This document shows, in pieces, positions 47,588 to 59,800 of a stretch of DNA of 64,000 nucleotides. The position numbers were made by a program, and so were the translations under genes. Source of the stretch: Bradysia coprophila. Lineage: Eukaryota; Arthropoda; Insecta; Diptera; Sciaridae. The stretch covers positions 496,001-560,000 of the forward strand of contig NW_023503632.1 in the NCBI RefSeq assembly GCF_014529535.1. The letters run 5' to 3'. A model generated the notes under the pieces. It had not been told where the DNA came from. It made no database searches and saw only the letters and a list, made by a program, of their open reading frames with translations. How positions within the stretch are numbered: position 1 is the stretch's first letter; every line of letters starts with the position of its first letter.

Positions 47588-50052
47588 TCATTCACAACTC
47601 GTAACAATAAATTGACTCTGTTCTGTGGTCGTATTTGTATCTGTCATCACACCATGACTCCGTTTGTGTACTGCCAATTTGGAAGACGATGTCAAAATTT
47701 TACCACAAACGGTGCATTCGAACTCCTTTTTCACCACACAGTGCGATCGTACATGAGCGCGCAGAGCAATGTTCGTCACGAAGCTTTTCAAACAATTTTC
47801 GTGCGAACACAGAAACGGTTTCTGTTTCGAATGGATATGCTTTATGTGCGAGGCTAATTGGCCGGCCGTTACGTACTTGGTGCCACACGTCTGACACTCG
47901 TGATTCTTGATGCCATTGTGAACTTTCATGTGTACGTAGATTCCGTTTCTTGTGGCCAGCGTTTTGCCGCAGACGTTGCACACGTAGCTTTTCAAGCTCG
48001 AATGGGACTTTTGATGTTCTTTCAACTCAGACGTTTGCTTGTACTTTTTATCACATTTGTCGCAAGCGTATGGCCTGGAAGGAGAAATGGGATTCGGTTT
48101 AACCAATAGACTGTTATGATCAGAGCGAGAAAACCGAAGACTAGTTATTATAACTTGTCTTGGGGTACTTGTCAAAGTATTTACTTCTCTTTCACCGTGG
48201 TACGTTGAGAGCGAGAGGACTGAAGACCAGTTCACTATAACTTGCCTTGGGGTATTTGTCAAAATATCTCTTTCTCTTTCATCATAACACTCTATGCTCT
48301 CATTGGTTTTGCGTTTAGTTCAAAAAATGAGAAACTGCAAACTACGCCTCTCGTTTGATTATTGACTAAATTTGTTGGAGATCGGGGAGATCATTGGGGT
48401 AGAACATTGAGTTTACACATCTAGTGGTTTGTACACTACAGAGACATTAGTTTATGTCGAGGACGTATTATGTCGAGTAAGGATTACGTCGAGGACGTAT
48501 TATGTCGAGGACGTATTATGTCGAGGACGTATTATGTCGAGGACGTATTATGTCGAGGACGTATTATGTCGAGGACGTATTATGTCGAGGACGTATTATG
48601 TCGAGGACGTATTATGTCGAGGACGTATTATGTCGAGGACGTATTATGTCGAGGACGTATTATGTCGAGGACGTATTATGTCGAGGACGTATTATGTCGA
48701 GGACGTATTATGTCGAGGACGTATTATGTCGAGGACGTATTATGCAGATTGTTGCTTCAATACCAAATTTCCAAATAAAAACCCAACCGAAAAACGATTT
48801 CTCATATGACGATGCCGACGGCCGTTTTACTTCAAGTTCACGATATTTTTAACGTTGCGGATTGGCAACGGGCCACTTAAACAGCTAAAGAGATCTAACA
48901 AATAACGACAGGACAACAGGAAAATAGCCTTTTTCTTCCTTCAGCCTTTGTTGTGGAAAACGTTGTGTTGACCTCGGTGTGTACACAAACTGCTACAAGT
49001 TCTAAATAAAGAAATTGGAGAAGAAATCGAAAATTTGGGACATCAAATCGAAAGTTCCTGATGTAGTCCTGGTAGCGTGATTAGCTTACATTTATCTCAA
49101 TTTATGGGACTTATTAGGAGAAAATCGAATCTTACCTTTCGTTCGTATGTATCCTAACGTGCCGTCGCAAATCGTCCGTTCGAACAAAACATTTCCCACA
49201 AAACGGACACAGTTTGTTCCGCTGATCGGATTGATGGATTTTCGAATGGCGCTTCAACGTTTGAATTTGCGAAAATGCCTGATGGCATATCTCGCAAACC
49301 AGCGTCTTATCTTTGTGAACCGTTTTCAAATGCTTGTTCAGGTCACTTCTCTTCGTGAAAATTTCCGAACAGTGCGGACAGATGTTAGCGGATGATGATT
49401 TCTCGTCCACTGTAGAAGTCTCACCGTCAATCGTATTGGGATGAATGAGTTCGATTTTTATGACATTGATATTGTCAGACTGTTCCAGCTTGTCCTGTGA
49501 CGATTCCGAACGAACGGGACAGTTGTCATAGAATTCGTCAAATTCGGTTTTCGTTTCTGGTTGATCTAAGTCAACCTGATGTAGGCTATCTATTGCCTGG
49601 CCAGCCGTTTTGTCCAGATCGCGTACAACGTCTTGTGTGATTATTTTATTGTATAGCGTGAGTGCCTCCCGCGCTTTCTTGCAACGAATTTTGAACTCGT
49701 AGAATTGTAGAATCATTTCCGAGCACTTGAAGCAGATATTTTCAGGGAAATCATCCTCGCTACTATCCTCATCCTGTAAATTTCATTGGTCATAGTCACT
49801 GGTCTAAGAGATGATAACAAGGACACCTGTGGAACACATACACACCTCAGAAAGTAGATTCGAAATAACTTTCTCGAGAAACAGGCTGCCATCCTCAAAT
49901 TCCACTAAATGATTCCTGATGCCGTACATGTTTAACGACTCTTTCAGGCATAGTCGGCATATTTTCGAAAAGTCCAGTAGCAGAACATCATTTTCCTGGT
50001 CGTTATTGCTGTGCTTTTCCAACCAATTGTTTAAAATCACTAAATTGTCCAT
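47588..50052 (-). CDS. ZAD-C2H2 zinc-finger protein (443 aa)
   Basis: Exons 50052-49846, 49773-49136 and 48074-47588 are in phase and give 443 aa. The N-terminal ZAD domain (CRLCLKES ... ENICFKCSEM ... FKIRCKKA), about residues 32-110, spans exons 1 and 2 and mediates dimerisation in this insect-specific class. An acidic linker follows. Eight or so C2H2 fingers start at about residue 180. Exons 2 and 3 join inside the canonical linker HTNERPYAC, which confirms the splice. A nuclear, sequence-specific DNA-binding factor is likely; the target is unknown. The second intron (48075-49135) contains a 16-bp minisatellite. Confidence 0.9.
48453..48744 (+). repeat. 16-bp minisatellite inside an intron
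   Basis: About 16 perfect units of TATGTCGAGGACGTAT (from about 48485), plus one diverged unit before them. It lies in intron 2 of the ZAD gene. The length, 16 bp, differs from that of the 20-bp array at 32.7 kb, but both units contain a near-palindrome around TATTAT. Confidence 0.95.
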
Positions 50053-50384
50053 GGTTTTGTTTCCAAAACATAAATTAAGGCTCTTTCTTGACAAATGTTC
50101 ACTCTGTTTACAACACTCTGGAATCGATGTGTCAAAATAACAATTGGTGCAGTGTTAACACTACGTCGGAAAGTTGTTTGGCTGACTGTCATTTAGCCCT
50201 TTATACCTACCCTACATCCCTTAGGTCTGGATTAAACGATACATTTGGTCACAGCGCTACCAGAACCAAGAACCTTTATTTTACTGAGAAATTCAGACAT
50301 TTAGGAAATTCATAATAAAAGATAATTTCTATGCCAACAAAATCGTAAATATTTCAAAATGGCGCCAACCCTTTTCTATATAGA
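50053..50384. other. ZAD gene upstream region
   Basis: Probably holds the promoter; nothing else is seen. Confidence 0.4.
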
Positions 50385-51330
50385 CGTAAGGTATCGCCAA
50401 AGTCATATCGCCAAGACTTCTGCGTTTCTTCACACTTTTTGGCGATTTTTCATTGACTCTTCTTCACACTCTGGCCACTCTGGCGATTTTTCTTGGCAAC
50501 TCATCATTTTTGGTTCATAAATCACCAAGAAATCGCCATCAGAATTTGAAGAAAGTAAATTTTCAATTCTTTATTCTTATTTCTTAGCGTTGTTAGACAC
50601 TTTGGCGATTTTTCTTGTCGGTTTTTTCACATTATGGCAATTTTTCTTGGTGATTAAACAAATCCCCCAAAAATGATGAATTGCCCAAGGATCTGAAAGA
50701 ACAGATTAAGACACTTTCAAATCTCGAAATTCGAGATGATTACGAAGGCGGTAGAATCAAAATTTTTCTGTGGCGCCAACTAGGCTTGAGAAACTTTATA
50801 TGACGATTGAAACTAAACAAAAAAAATGGTTTTCAAGTTGATTTCACCAGCCAGAGTGTCTTAACCTGTTCTTGCAAAACCTTAGAATTGCCAAGAAGCC
50901 TGAGTGTGAAGAAAAGCCAAGAAAAATCACCAAAGCCAAATCGCCTTCGCGCTACCTTTCTATAATTTTTGATTGATTTGTTCAAAAAAAAAAATCACCA
51001 AGGAAAATCGACAGAATGCGAGGGAAGGCCAAGGAAAATCGCCAGAGTTTGAAAAAAGCCAAAACAAATTTTCCATTATTTGTGTCTCTGCGTCCCTTTA
51101 CACTCTGTCGATTTGACTTGGCGTTTCTTCACACTTTGGCGATTTTTCTTGGTGATTTAACAAATCAGCCAAAAATGCTGAATTGATTGATAATCGACAG
51201 AATGTGAAGTGAAGAAACTCCAAGTTAAAACGCCAAAGAGTGAAGAAAGGTCCAGAAAGAGAAATTTTCCATTCTTTTTGTATCTTGGTGTTTCTTGGCA
51301 ATTTGACTTTGGCGACTCTACACGGAAATC
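50385..51330. repeat. Degenerate GGCGATTTTTCTTGG repeat cluster, second copy
   Basis: Same word set and mixed orientations as 25050-25940. It is non-coding. Confidence 0.6.
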
Positions 51331-51501
51331 CTTTTTCTCACGGGCAACGTTGCATCATTTTTGCAAACAACTTTGAATCATGTCTGGCAACACTGTAGTT
51401 GACTGTCAAAAAGTAACACAAACGATTTTCATTCCGGGAGTGATTTGTTGTTTTTATCAATTTTTGTATACTCGATTCGCATCAGTCCATTTATTTCCAA
51501 A

Positions 51502-52645
51502 ATGAAGATCGACATAGCTGCCGAAGGTCAATCCAAGGGATTTAGTTTTGAAAATTGCCCACGGTACGAACTACTATGCAAAGAAATTAGAAAATGATTA
51601 ATTGCACCGTCACTACCCTAACCTCACACCGAACACAAAACAAGATGCATAGCTAACGACAACACAAATCTTTCTTTCCAGCAATTCGATGCTCTTGAAA
51701 AATGGATTCAAATGCCCAACAGCCGTTAAAACTGGTACGACCATTTGTGGTATTGTCTTTAAGGATGGCGTAATATTGGGTGCCGATACTCGGGCTACAT
51801 CAGGTCCAATCGTTGCGTCAAAGAATTGTGAGAAAATCCATTTCTTGGCCAAGAACATGTAGTACGTACACCGGACGTTACTGGTCTTTCCCTGTTTCAT
51901 GCTCCAATGTAAAAAAATCTCCTTCTAGCTGTTGTGGTGCTGGAACAGCCGCCGATACTGAGATGACAACAAGTATGATTTCATCGCAACTTGAACTGCA
52001 TCGCTTAAACACGGGACGAGTAGTTCCGGTTAGAACTGCAAACACTTTGCTGAAGCAAATGTTGTTCCGATATCAGGGACACATTGGCGCTGCTTTGATT
52101 GTCGGTGGTGTCGATAACACCGGTCCGCATGTCTACTGTATCCATCCACATGGTTCCACTGATGCGCTACCATATACTACTATGGGTTCTGGCAGCTTGG
52201 CTGCAATGGCGGTGTTTGAATGTAAGTGTCGAACGGGAGATCGTTTTTCGTTTTAGACTAACGCTAGGACATTTTAGCGCGTTGGAAGGAGGATATGTCC
52301 GAAGAAGAAGGAAAGAAACTGGTTCGTGACGCCATTGCTGCTGGTATATTCAATGACTTGGGTTCCGGTTCAAATGTCGATCTGTGCGTCATACGAAAGA
52401 ATTTCACGACCGAATATTTGCGCGGCTACGAATATGCCAATGAGAAGGGAGTTCGTGAGGTAAGTTTCAGTTATATTCTGATGATGATTGGTTGGTTCAA
52501 TTACTTACGGTGGCTTGTCTTCCTTTTTCAGCTCAACTACGACTTCGCCAAGGGTACAACCGCAGTCTTGAAGACAAACATCAAAAATTTTGAAATTACT
52601 GAAACTGTTCGCCCTATTGCCAGTGTTCCGATGGATACTGCATAA
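51502..52645 (+). CDS. Prosbeta2: 20S proteasome subunit beta 2 (PSMB7 type, 276 aa)
   Basis: Five exons, 51502-51563, 51682-51861, 51929-52221, 52278-52459 and 52532-52645, are in phase and give 276 aa (human PSMB7 is 277). A propeptide of about 39 residues ends before the catalytic Thr ([10 protein letters not shown]). Conserved blocks are [53 protein letters not shown] and [17 protein letters not shown]. It provides the trypsin-like active site of the proteasome core. AATAAA signals follow at about 52660-52680. Confidence 0.97.
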
Positions 52646-53287
52646 GAATTTGCTTTCTAATAAAAATGAATTTGAAATAAACGGAATCGCCTAAACACAT
52701 GAAATCCATCCAACCACTTGAAACGTAAATTTCGTCTGGACAGTCGACCAATTGGATTAATGAATTGAACGAAAAAATGTTCAAAGAAGAAAAGTCCATC
52801 TTCAACGTTTGGCGAAGAGAAAAAGTAACGGAAATTTTAGTACAACCGCTTGAGTCAATCGCGTCGATCCAGATGTGGCATTAGAAGCTCATTTTCAATT
52901 TCTGTCAAAGGTAAGCGTCTGGGTTTCCTTCAACGACAATACGAACGTTCTAGAACAAAATCTACTCACAGCCATCAGTAGTGCGATCGAAGTAGTGCGT
53001 AAATTGATTCTATATTATTTATGCAATTCAGCAATGATGTCTGTAATGTCGTGTGAACGTATTTTGTCGCACTTGTGCGATAAAGGATTTACAAGGAGCT
53101 TTATCGCATGTGTCGACTTCACCTCGGATTGACAGTGTGATATACAGTGCGATAATATAGCTCCATACGATTCTTCTTACATAAATACCTATTTTGGCAC
53201 TAGTGCGTAAAAGTCAGATTTTTGTTTTACGTATGTTTTATCTATTGAAAATGAAAATGTGATAATTCGTTAATTTTGTTTTCTGTA
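52646..53287. other. Intergenic, no gene seen
   Basis: The Prosbeta2 3' flank. No coding signal. Confidence 0.45.
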
Positions 53288-53662
53288 AAATTCATCAATT
53301 TCAAAAGTATGAAAATCCATTTTTTTATTCAAATTTCCAAGTTTTGAAATTTAATATCTCGGCCAAATCTTTACCTTAAGTGTCGTGTGATAGCTCGTTG
53401 AACTCGTATTGACGCCCAGATTACGAATAAAATAGTAAGTGGGGAGTAGTAGGAGCGGAGACGAAAAGTCAAAAAAGTTGTGTAATATGTTCCTCAGTCC
53501 TACGGAAATTTTTTAGTGTGAACGAACTTGCGTCACAGCGGTCACAGCCCTTCACTAACGTAGGGACTAGATTCCTCAGTCCTACGGATTTAAAAAAAAA
53601 AAATTGTGTGAAAGGACCTGCTACCTGCGTCACGGCCCTTCACTAACGTAGGGCCATGATTT
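53288..53662 (+). repeat. Dispersed repeat, second copy of the 12.5 kb family
   Basis: Same block order as 12511-13048. The last block (TCCTCAGTCCTACGG ... CTTCACTAACGTAGGG) is present twice in tandem here. Confidence 0.7.
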
Positions 53663-55696
53663 TCTCGTTGTTTCTCCCAAAATAAAGTGAAAGTGGATTG
53701 TCTTTCGGTTCTTGAATTAACGAGATAGTTTCGGAGGACGGATTTTCGTTTGTTAGGTTGCTTGTATTGATTGAGTAGCTCCTTGCCAGTCAGCAATGTA
53801 AAAACAAACAGAAATAGTTGCCATCTTTCATGAGATGATATTGACTAGGGAACACCGGTGTATCGACTTACATTACCGTTAATGCAACCGATCAATCCCG
53901 ATTTGGGTAAAGCTTCGTGGGATAATGAGAAAAAGATCCTTACCACTTCGTTTGAAAATGGATCGAGAATTCGATTATGTAAATTTTAAACATTTTGAAT
54001 GTTAGATCCTTTTGTAATAAATATACCATCAAACGAAGTTGATAAAAAAAACTAGATTACCCACCTCCACCTGGAAAACGCACAGAAAAAAATTGAATAA
54101 GAAATTGACAAGGATTAGCAGTGGAGTGGTGGAGTAGTCGTTGCAGTAAGCTTCTGTTGCTATGCAATTGTTTTACTGTAGAAAAGAAAAATTAGGCTCA
54201 TCCTGGGTATTTGTGTATAATTTTTAAGAAAATCAGTTACTACGCTAGGTTCTAAGAGACAGATCCCTAATATGCAAGACCGACATTTTTTTCAATTTTT
54301 CTATTTTATTAGGGACTTTTCACTAAGGCACCAAAACAACCGGCTCTTCATTCTAATATTTATTGGTCGAGTGATACAGAGAAACAAACAGAGCAATAAA
54401 GCTCTACCCTTTCCTTGTATGGATCACAAGGACGAAAATTTTACTGCCAACAACAGGGATTCGTTTTCGAATGTTATACTCTTATTCAAGCTTAGAACTC
54501 AGAGAAATGATAATATATGGCGTTGCTTCCGCCCCAATATCGATAGGTCTACGATCATAGGGATTTCAAATCCATGTATTTTGTCCCAGAGGCAACGCCA
54601 TCTGTTAACATTTCTCTGTTGAAACTATATTTAAGAAGTGAGAAGGTAGCGCTGATGCTAATCTACAAGATCTACGATAATAAAACACTGAGATGTTCTT
54701 CCAACCGAGTTTGGAAATACATTTGCCTCGCATGTACAGTATAGATAGACAAATCCAAAGTCTACTTTGATGTAAATAAATTCAATGGCAAACCACAGTA
54801 CCTATTTCGTTATTTCAGTTTATACTTCTGTTGGCTCTTTTGACAAATTCTCACATTTCTCCATACAAATACATGGTGAAATGAGAGAATCGAGAGATAG
54901 CTGTTAAAAGGGTTGACGGAAGTTTGAAAGTAAAGCTGAAATCACACATTACAAATAATCTTCTAAAGTGACAGACTGCAATGGAATAATTATAGCGAAT
55001 AACGAGACAAGAAGAAAAGAAACAGAGAATTGAATTAGGTTCTCTCCTAAAATTTTTGTATTTTTTTTGGATGTCGAATATTATTTTAAGCGTTTTTATA
55101 TTCCATCATACATCAAAATGTTGCTTATTTGTTTTTTTGATTGTAAAAAGCATTGGTAAAGTTAGCAGAATTACCAACGTTGTTAAACATGCGACCAGTG
55201 CGCCATCTTAATTATTCACAAGAAGCTGTTACAATTTACATATAAAGGTATCGGGAATTTTAGCAACGGCTCAAACCAAATATCCTTTAAATTTTGTTAT
55301 TTAAATTCGTCACTTTTAATCAAGTTATAAAAAAACAACACATTTTTTTGGCATAGTGTAGAATAATTTTTAGTTGATCCTTGTATATGGAATTGAAATA
55401 AATTCATATGCGAGAGCCTAATTAGCTACTCAAAATTTGAGAACAATCTTCATTCGGAACTATTTGAGTTCTCGCAGATATAAATATTTCAATTGCTATG
55501 ATTTTCAGTGGAAGTGTCATTTTCTAATCCTTTACAATCATAAGATGCATACGATTCTGTTCTTTCGGTCCTTTTCCCTAATTGTAGTTATCTTTGAAAT
55601 TTCCCGGGTTCTGAATTTTACGTAAATCCATCAGCGCACGTTACATCTCACACTTGTTTATGTCAAGGATGCCAAGGATGTCAAATGAGGGTAAAC
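53663..55696. other. Intergenic; small imperfect fold-back at about 54497-54622
   Basis: No gene seen. At 54497-54622 the words AGAGAAATG and GGCGTTGC recur as inverse partners (GCAACGCC, CATTTCTCT), suggesting a short MITE relic. Confidence 0.4.
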
Positions 55697-55841
55697 AATA
55701 GTATTTTGCATAACAAGGGGCGAAAGTAAAAAAATTCAAACGTGTGAATCACACGATTTGAATTTTTTTACTTTTGCCCCGAGTGATGCATACTATTTTT
55801 TATGCCAAATACTGCGGAAGATTTGTATTTTCGGTCCGAAA
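55697..55841. repeat. Fold-back related to the repeat at 62.4-62.6 kb
   Basis: Inverted arms 55697-55744 and 55751-55799 are followed by a segment (GCCAAATACTGCGGAAG ... TTTTCGGTCC) whose inverse occurs at about 62553-62597. Confidence 0.65.
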
Positions 55842-56191
55842 CAAAACATAATTTTAATTAAACTGTTGAGTTATCAACAAAATTTGCTATAGAAACACCA
55901 AAATGCCGAAAAGCGCGGGGGTCCAGGGGCGGCAGCCCCCTGTTATAAAAATAAAAACAATTTAACCCTTTCGAAGCGACTTTCCTTCTCTGATTTTAGA
56001 TTGTTTCCAAAATTAGCAGCACTGCGACATCAGAATCGCTGGCATCACTGCAGCCTCTGACGTTTTTGACATTTGTTCATTATTTGGAAATATGTGTAAA
56101 CAAAGTTCAAAAATTAGTAAATAAACGAAGCGCAGAATGAATAGTAACGAATACTTCCAAATATTGTAGTAATCAGAAGTTTCGTCCTGCT

Positions 56192-56319
56192 AGGAATTTC
56201 GCGACGGCGTCATTCACAAAGTGACCTGCGTGATTCACAATATGGCATTTTGTAAAAGGAAAATATCACTTTGTGACTCACGCAGGTCACTTTGTGAATG
56301 ACTCAGGCGCGAAATTCCT
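56192..56319. mobile_element. 128-bp palindromic MITE-like element
   Basis: The ends AGGAATTTCGCG and CGCGAAATTCCT enclose inverted copies of TCATTCACAAAGTGACCTGC. The two arms are about 45 bp. The target duplication is unclear. Confidence 0.6.
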
Positions 56320-56807
56320 CTACATCGCACTCACTTGTAAGAAATGGTTCGGTACACAATGTCAATGTATAAATAAAAATTGCAGTTGAATGGCGATCAG
56401 CTGATCCGAACTGAGTACTACAGTAAACATGTAAAATGTAGCGATAGTAAGCTCCTGTCCAATTTTCCGCAATTTGCCCAACTCATTCAGTAGATGGGAA
56501 ATCGTTTGGGACCATAGTTTTTGGTATTACTTTTGTATGAACATTCCAATTGAAATAATTGGTTATCATGGCACAAAAATGCCTTTTCAGGCATGATTGA
56601 CATCAATGTTTACAGACAGGAGCAGAAACCAAACAATTGGCCCTCTAAATATTTGACTCATCCAGCAAATCAAGGTCAATATTACATTGTGTTCCATAGT
56701 GCGTACAATAGAGAACTGGCTGCTATCACAAACACAGACAAAATTTAGTGAATATCGTGTATTCCAAATTCAAGAAAACAATAAAGCTTATATTGAAGGG
56801 AACAAAG
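56320..56807. other. Downstream of the piggyBac-derived gene
   Basis: No gene seen. I looked for a piggyBac-type terminal repeat with a TTAA flank and found none. Confidence 0.4.
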
Positions 56808-59800
56808 TTATCTGTGGTACGGTAAGAAACATCCTGCGCACAATGGAACTTCGCAAGTGGTGCAAACGAACTTGGTTCGCTTTTGCAGTTTTTTCGTTGC
56901 ACAGAGTGTACATCTACGTCTCGTGCTCGGAGCTGGTAGATGTTGTGCGTTGACAAACAACTTCGCTTTTTTAGATGGACGACCGTTCCCTGAGGTTCGT
57001 TGCACTTTGCTTCCGGCCTTCCCAATTTCGATCAAACTCTGAGCCAATGGCACCAACATGTCGATTAGAGGAATCTTTTTGTTCTTCAATTTCTTGTAAA
57101 GTACCCAGGCGTTTGTGACAGCTGTCATTAACAGCCGCTGGAACACTCGCTTCCACCACTTCTTGGATTTTCTATCGATGTCATACAAAACAGTGTACTG
57201 GTCAGTCATATCGACACCTCCCATATACTTGTTATAAAATGAAATTGCTTCCGGACACGTCACGGCCTTTTTCGTACCATCCTTCTGTTTCCGGTCGACG
57301 GTTGTAATGGTGTCGTCATGACAATTGCTCATGACAAGGACGTCTTTTGTGTCCTGCCATTTGAATCCAATGATTCCATCTGCTGTCGATTTTGCAACAG
57401 ATTCTCCCTTTTTCAGTTTTTCTTTTATAACAGGAACGTTTTTCCGATTGCTCATGCAGGTGCCGACACAAGCGAATGGTAACGTTTTCATCAGATTGTA
57501 GGACGTAAAGAATCTGTCTGTGCATATCACCACGTCTTCGTTTCCGATGCTGCTGCAAAGTTTGATCACCACTCGTTCACCCAAAGTACCTTCGGTAGCA
57601 ACTTGTTCTTTTCCTTTGTAAATGTTGAAGTCGTAGCAATATCCGCTCATTGCATCGGAACGAGTCCAAATTTTCGCCCCACGTTTAGGTCGCTTGCTAG
57701 GCATATACTGCTTGCCGGACCATCTTCCTTTGAATTTAACCATCGTCTCATCGATGCTTTGGAAAGTTGATTCGGATCGGGCCCTTTTGAATGTATACTT
57801 CAAGCAATCGACAAGCTTTTCCATATAATACAATTTGTCAGCTCCCTCCGGTTTTTTCGGATGATTGAAATACAGCTTTGATGCCAAAAGGAGAAATCTG
57901 TCTCGAGTAATTGCGTTTTTGATCGCCTTATTTCCTAATGTATGATTGTTGGACCAATACATCTGCATGTGAGGGAGACGATTATATCCCATCACGAGGA
58001 GGCATCCAATTACCAGTATCATTTCATCGCAATCAGTGTGTTCAGCATCGATCCCCTTTTTTGCAGCATAGATGTCCAATCTTTCGTTCGTACACTTGGC
58101 GATCCATTCGAAAAGTCGTCTCGGGAAAAGTTCAAAAAACAAGTCAACTGGCGTACTGTCTTCCTCTGCACGCATATCCGGTTCCTTATAAGTCGGTATT
58201 TCCTTTCGAGGAACGAAGTTAGAAGGAACGTTTGTCCATTTGACTGGTTGTAACTTTTCTGTAAGTAGAAAAGAAAACCAATTTACATCAATGGAATTAT
58301 CTTGTCTGCAATGATGAATCGATCTTAACTTTGGATCATCAGAAGACTACAACAATATAGCTGCATGGAAGCTACTAATCTATCAAGGACAATTCGATTT
58401 CACAAAATTTTATTTGTTTTCGTCTATGAAAGTTTGTGCAATGAGTGCAATTGTATCGCTAAAGCCAGTCCTGTTGTTGATATAAAGGTGTAAATTTGGT
58501 GTTAACTTTGCGGTCAAAGCACCAGCATTTGCGCAGCACTTGGCAATGACATGAAAAGTGTCTTAGTTACATGAGATATAATCAGCAAAGATAAAAAAAA
58601 CTGTCGAAAGGCTGATTCTGAAAAAAAAAACGTAATAATAAGCCTGCCGAAATAGTTTGGAATTGAAAACAGACTTTGGGAGGAAATCTCGCACGATGTG
58701 AAAATCATAAGGGTCGAAGCAAAGCCAAAATTTATTAGTTGAGGAAAAGATTTATTAAACTTCATTCTTCACATCGTCCATCTCTATTTGCATCATAGCA
58801 ATGAGATTATGTTTCACATAAATGGATTCCGCAGATAGAATCATATTTGAGTGTTTGACCAAAAATATTTTGCAATTTTCTATAATCTTTCGTACTGCAG
58901 ACAAATCGCGAGTAGTTTCTATTTGACTTAGATCGTCGACAATTTTCATAAACACTGGATCATCTTGTAATTGGAAGGTATTTTTCAGAATACCATTTTC
59001 ACAAATTGGACAGGTACATCGGAACCCAAAATTGTGCATCAGAAATCGTTGACGGCTTACTTCAGTGTTGTATTCGTCATCATCTTCATCAACGTATGAT
59101 ATGAAAAGTTGTTCCCCCTTACGAACTGGTAGAACAGTAATACATACAGACAAGTTGCCTTTCCTAAAGTTCGCAACGTTAGGACAACAAGAATGGTTGA
59201 AGTATGAACTGACCAAACGTACACTTTGCTCGTAATCGTTGCTTATGTCAGTCGTTTCATCGCCAGCCGTTTCATTACCAGCCGTGAGTGTTGAATCGAA
59301 ACTTCCAAAGCTATTTGTCTGTAGAACACGGCAATGGTGAATGATGAGATGCGTCAGAAAGCGATCGTGAGATTTATTTTTAAATTTCGGACCAAGGATG
59401 GATGTTTTTATGCTGTGATATACGTAGTACGCCACTTTACGATAGTCCAACATTCCAGTATCCGATGCGAATGATGACAACTTGAAAAAAGCCCTATATT
59501 TGGACGCTGCTGATGATATGGAAAGAGGTATCTCGAACGGATCGGTTGCATTGCAATTGTCGACAAATTCAATCATTTCATCCATCGATGAAAACACACT
59601 CAGCGCAATTAATACGCTGCGAAGAACGAACAACGGGAAGAAATTTCCTTCACGACAAACAGTGACGTCGAAATACATCTCACATTCAATTTGATGGAAA
59701 ACATTTTTGGAACAACTATCAGAGCAAAACATTGCACCTCCGCATTTCTTGCATGGCACGAAGTTCAAGTATTTCTTTCCACAGTTGCTGCACTTCACAT

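Noticed and set aside
48429-48852. Three overlapping frames of 102-126 codons in the 16-bp array
   Set aside because: Same artefact: a stop-free 16-bp unit in all frames, lying inside an intron of a gene on the other strand.
56687-56953. 88-codon plus-strand frame beside the piggyBac 3' end
   Set aside because: Overlaps the C-terminal coding sequence in antisense and has no motif.
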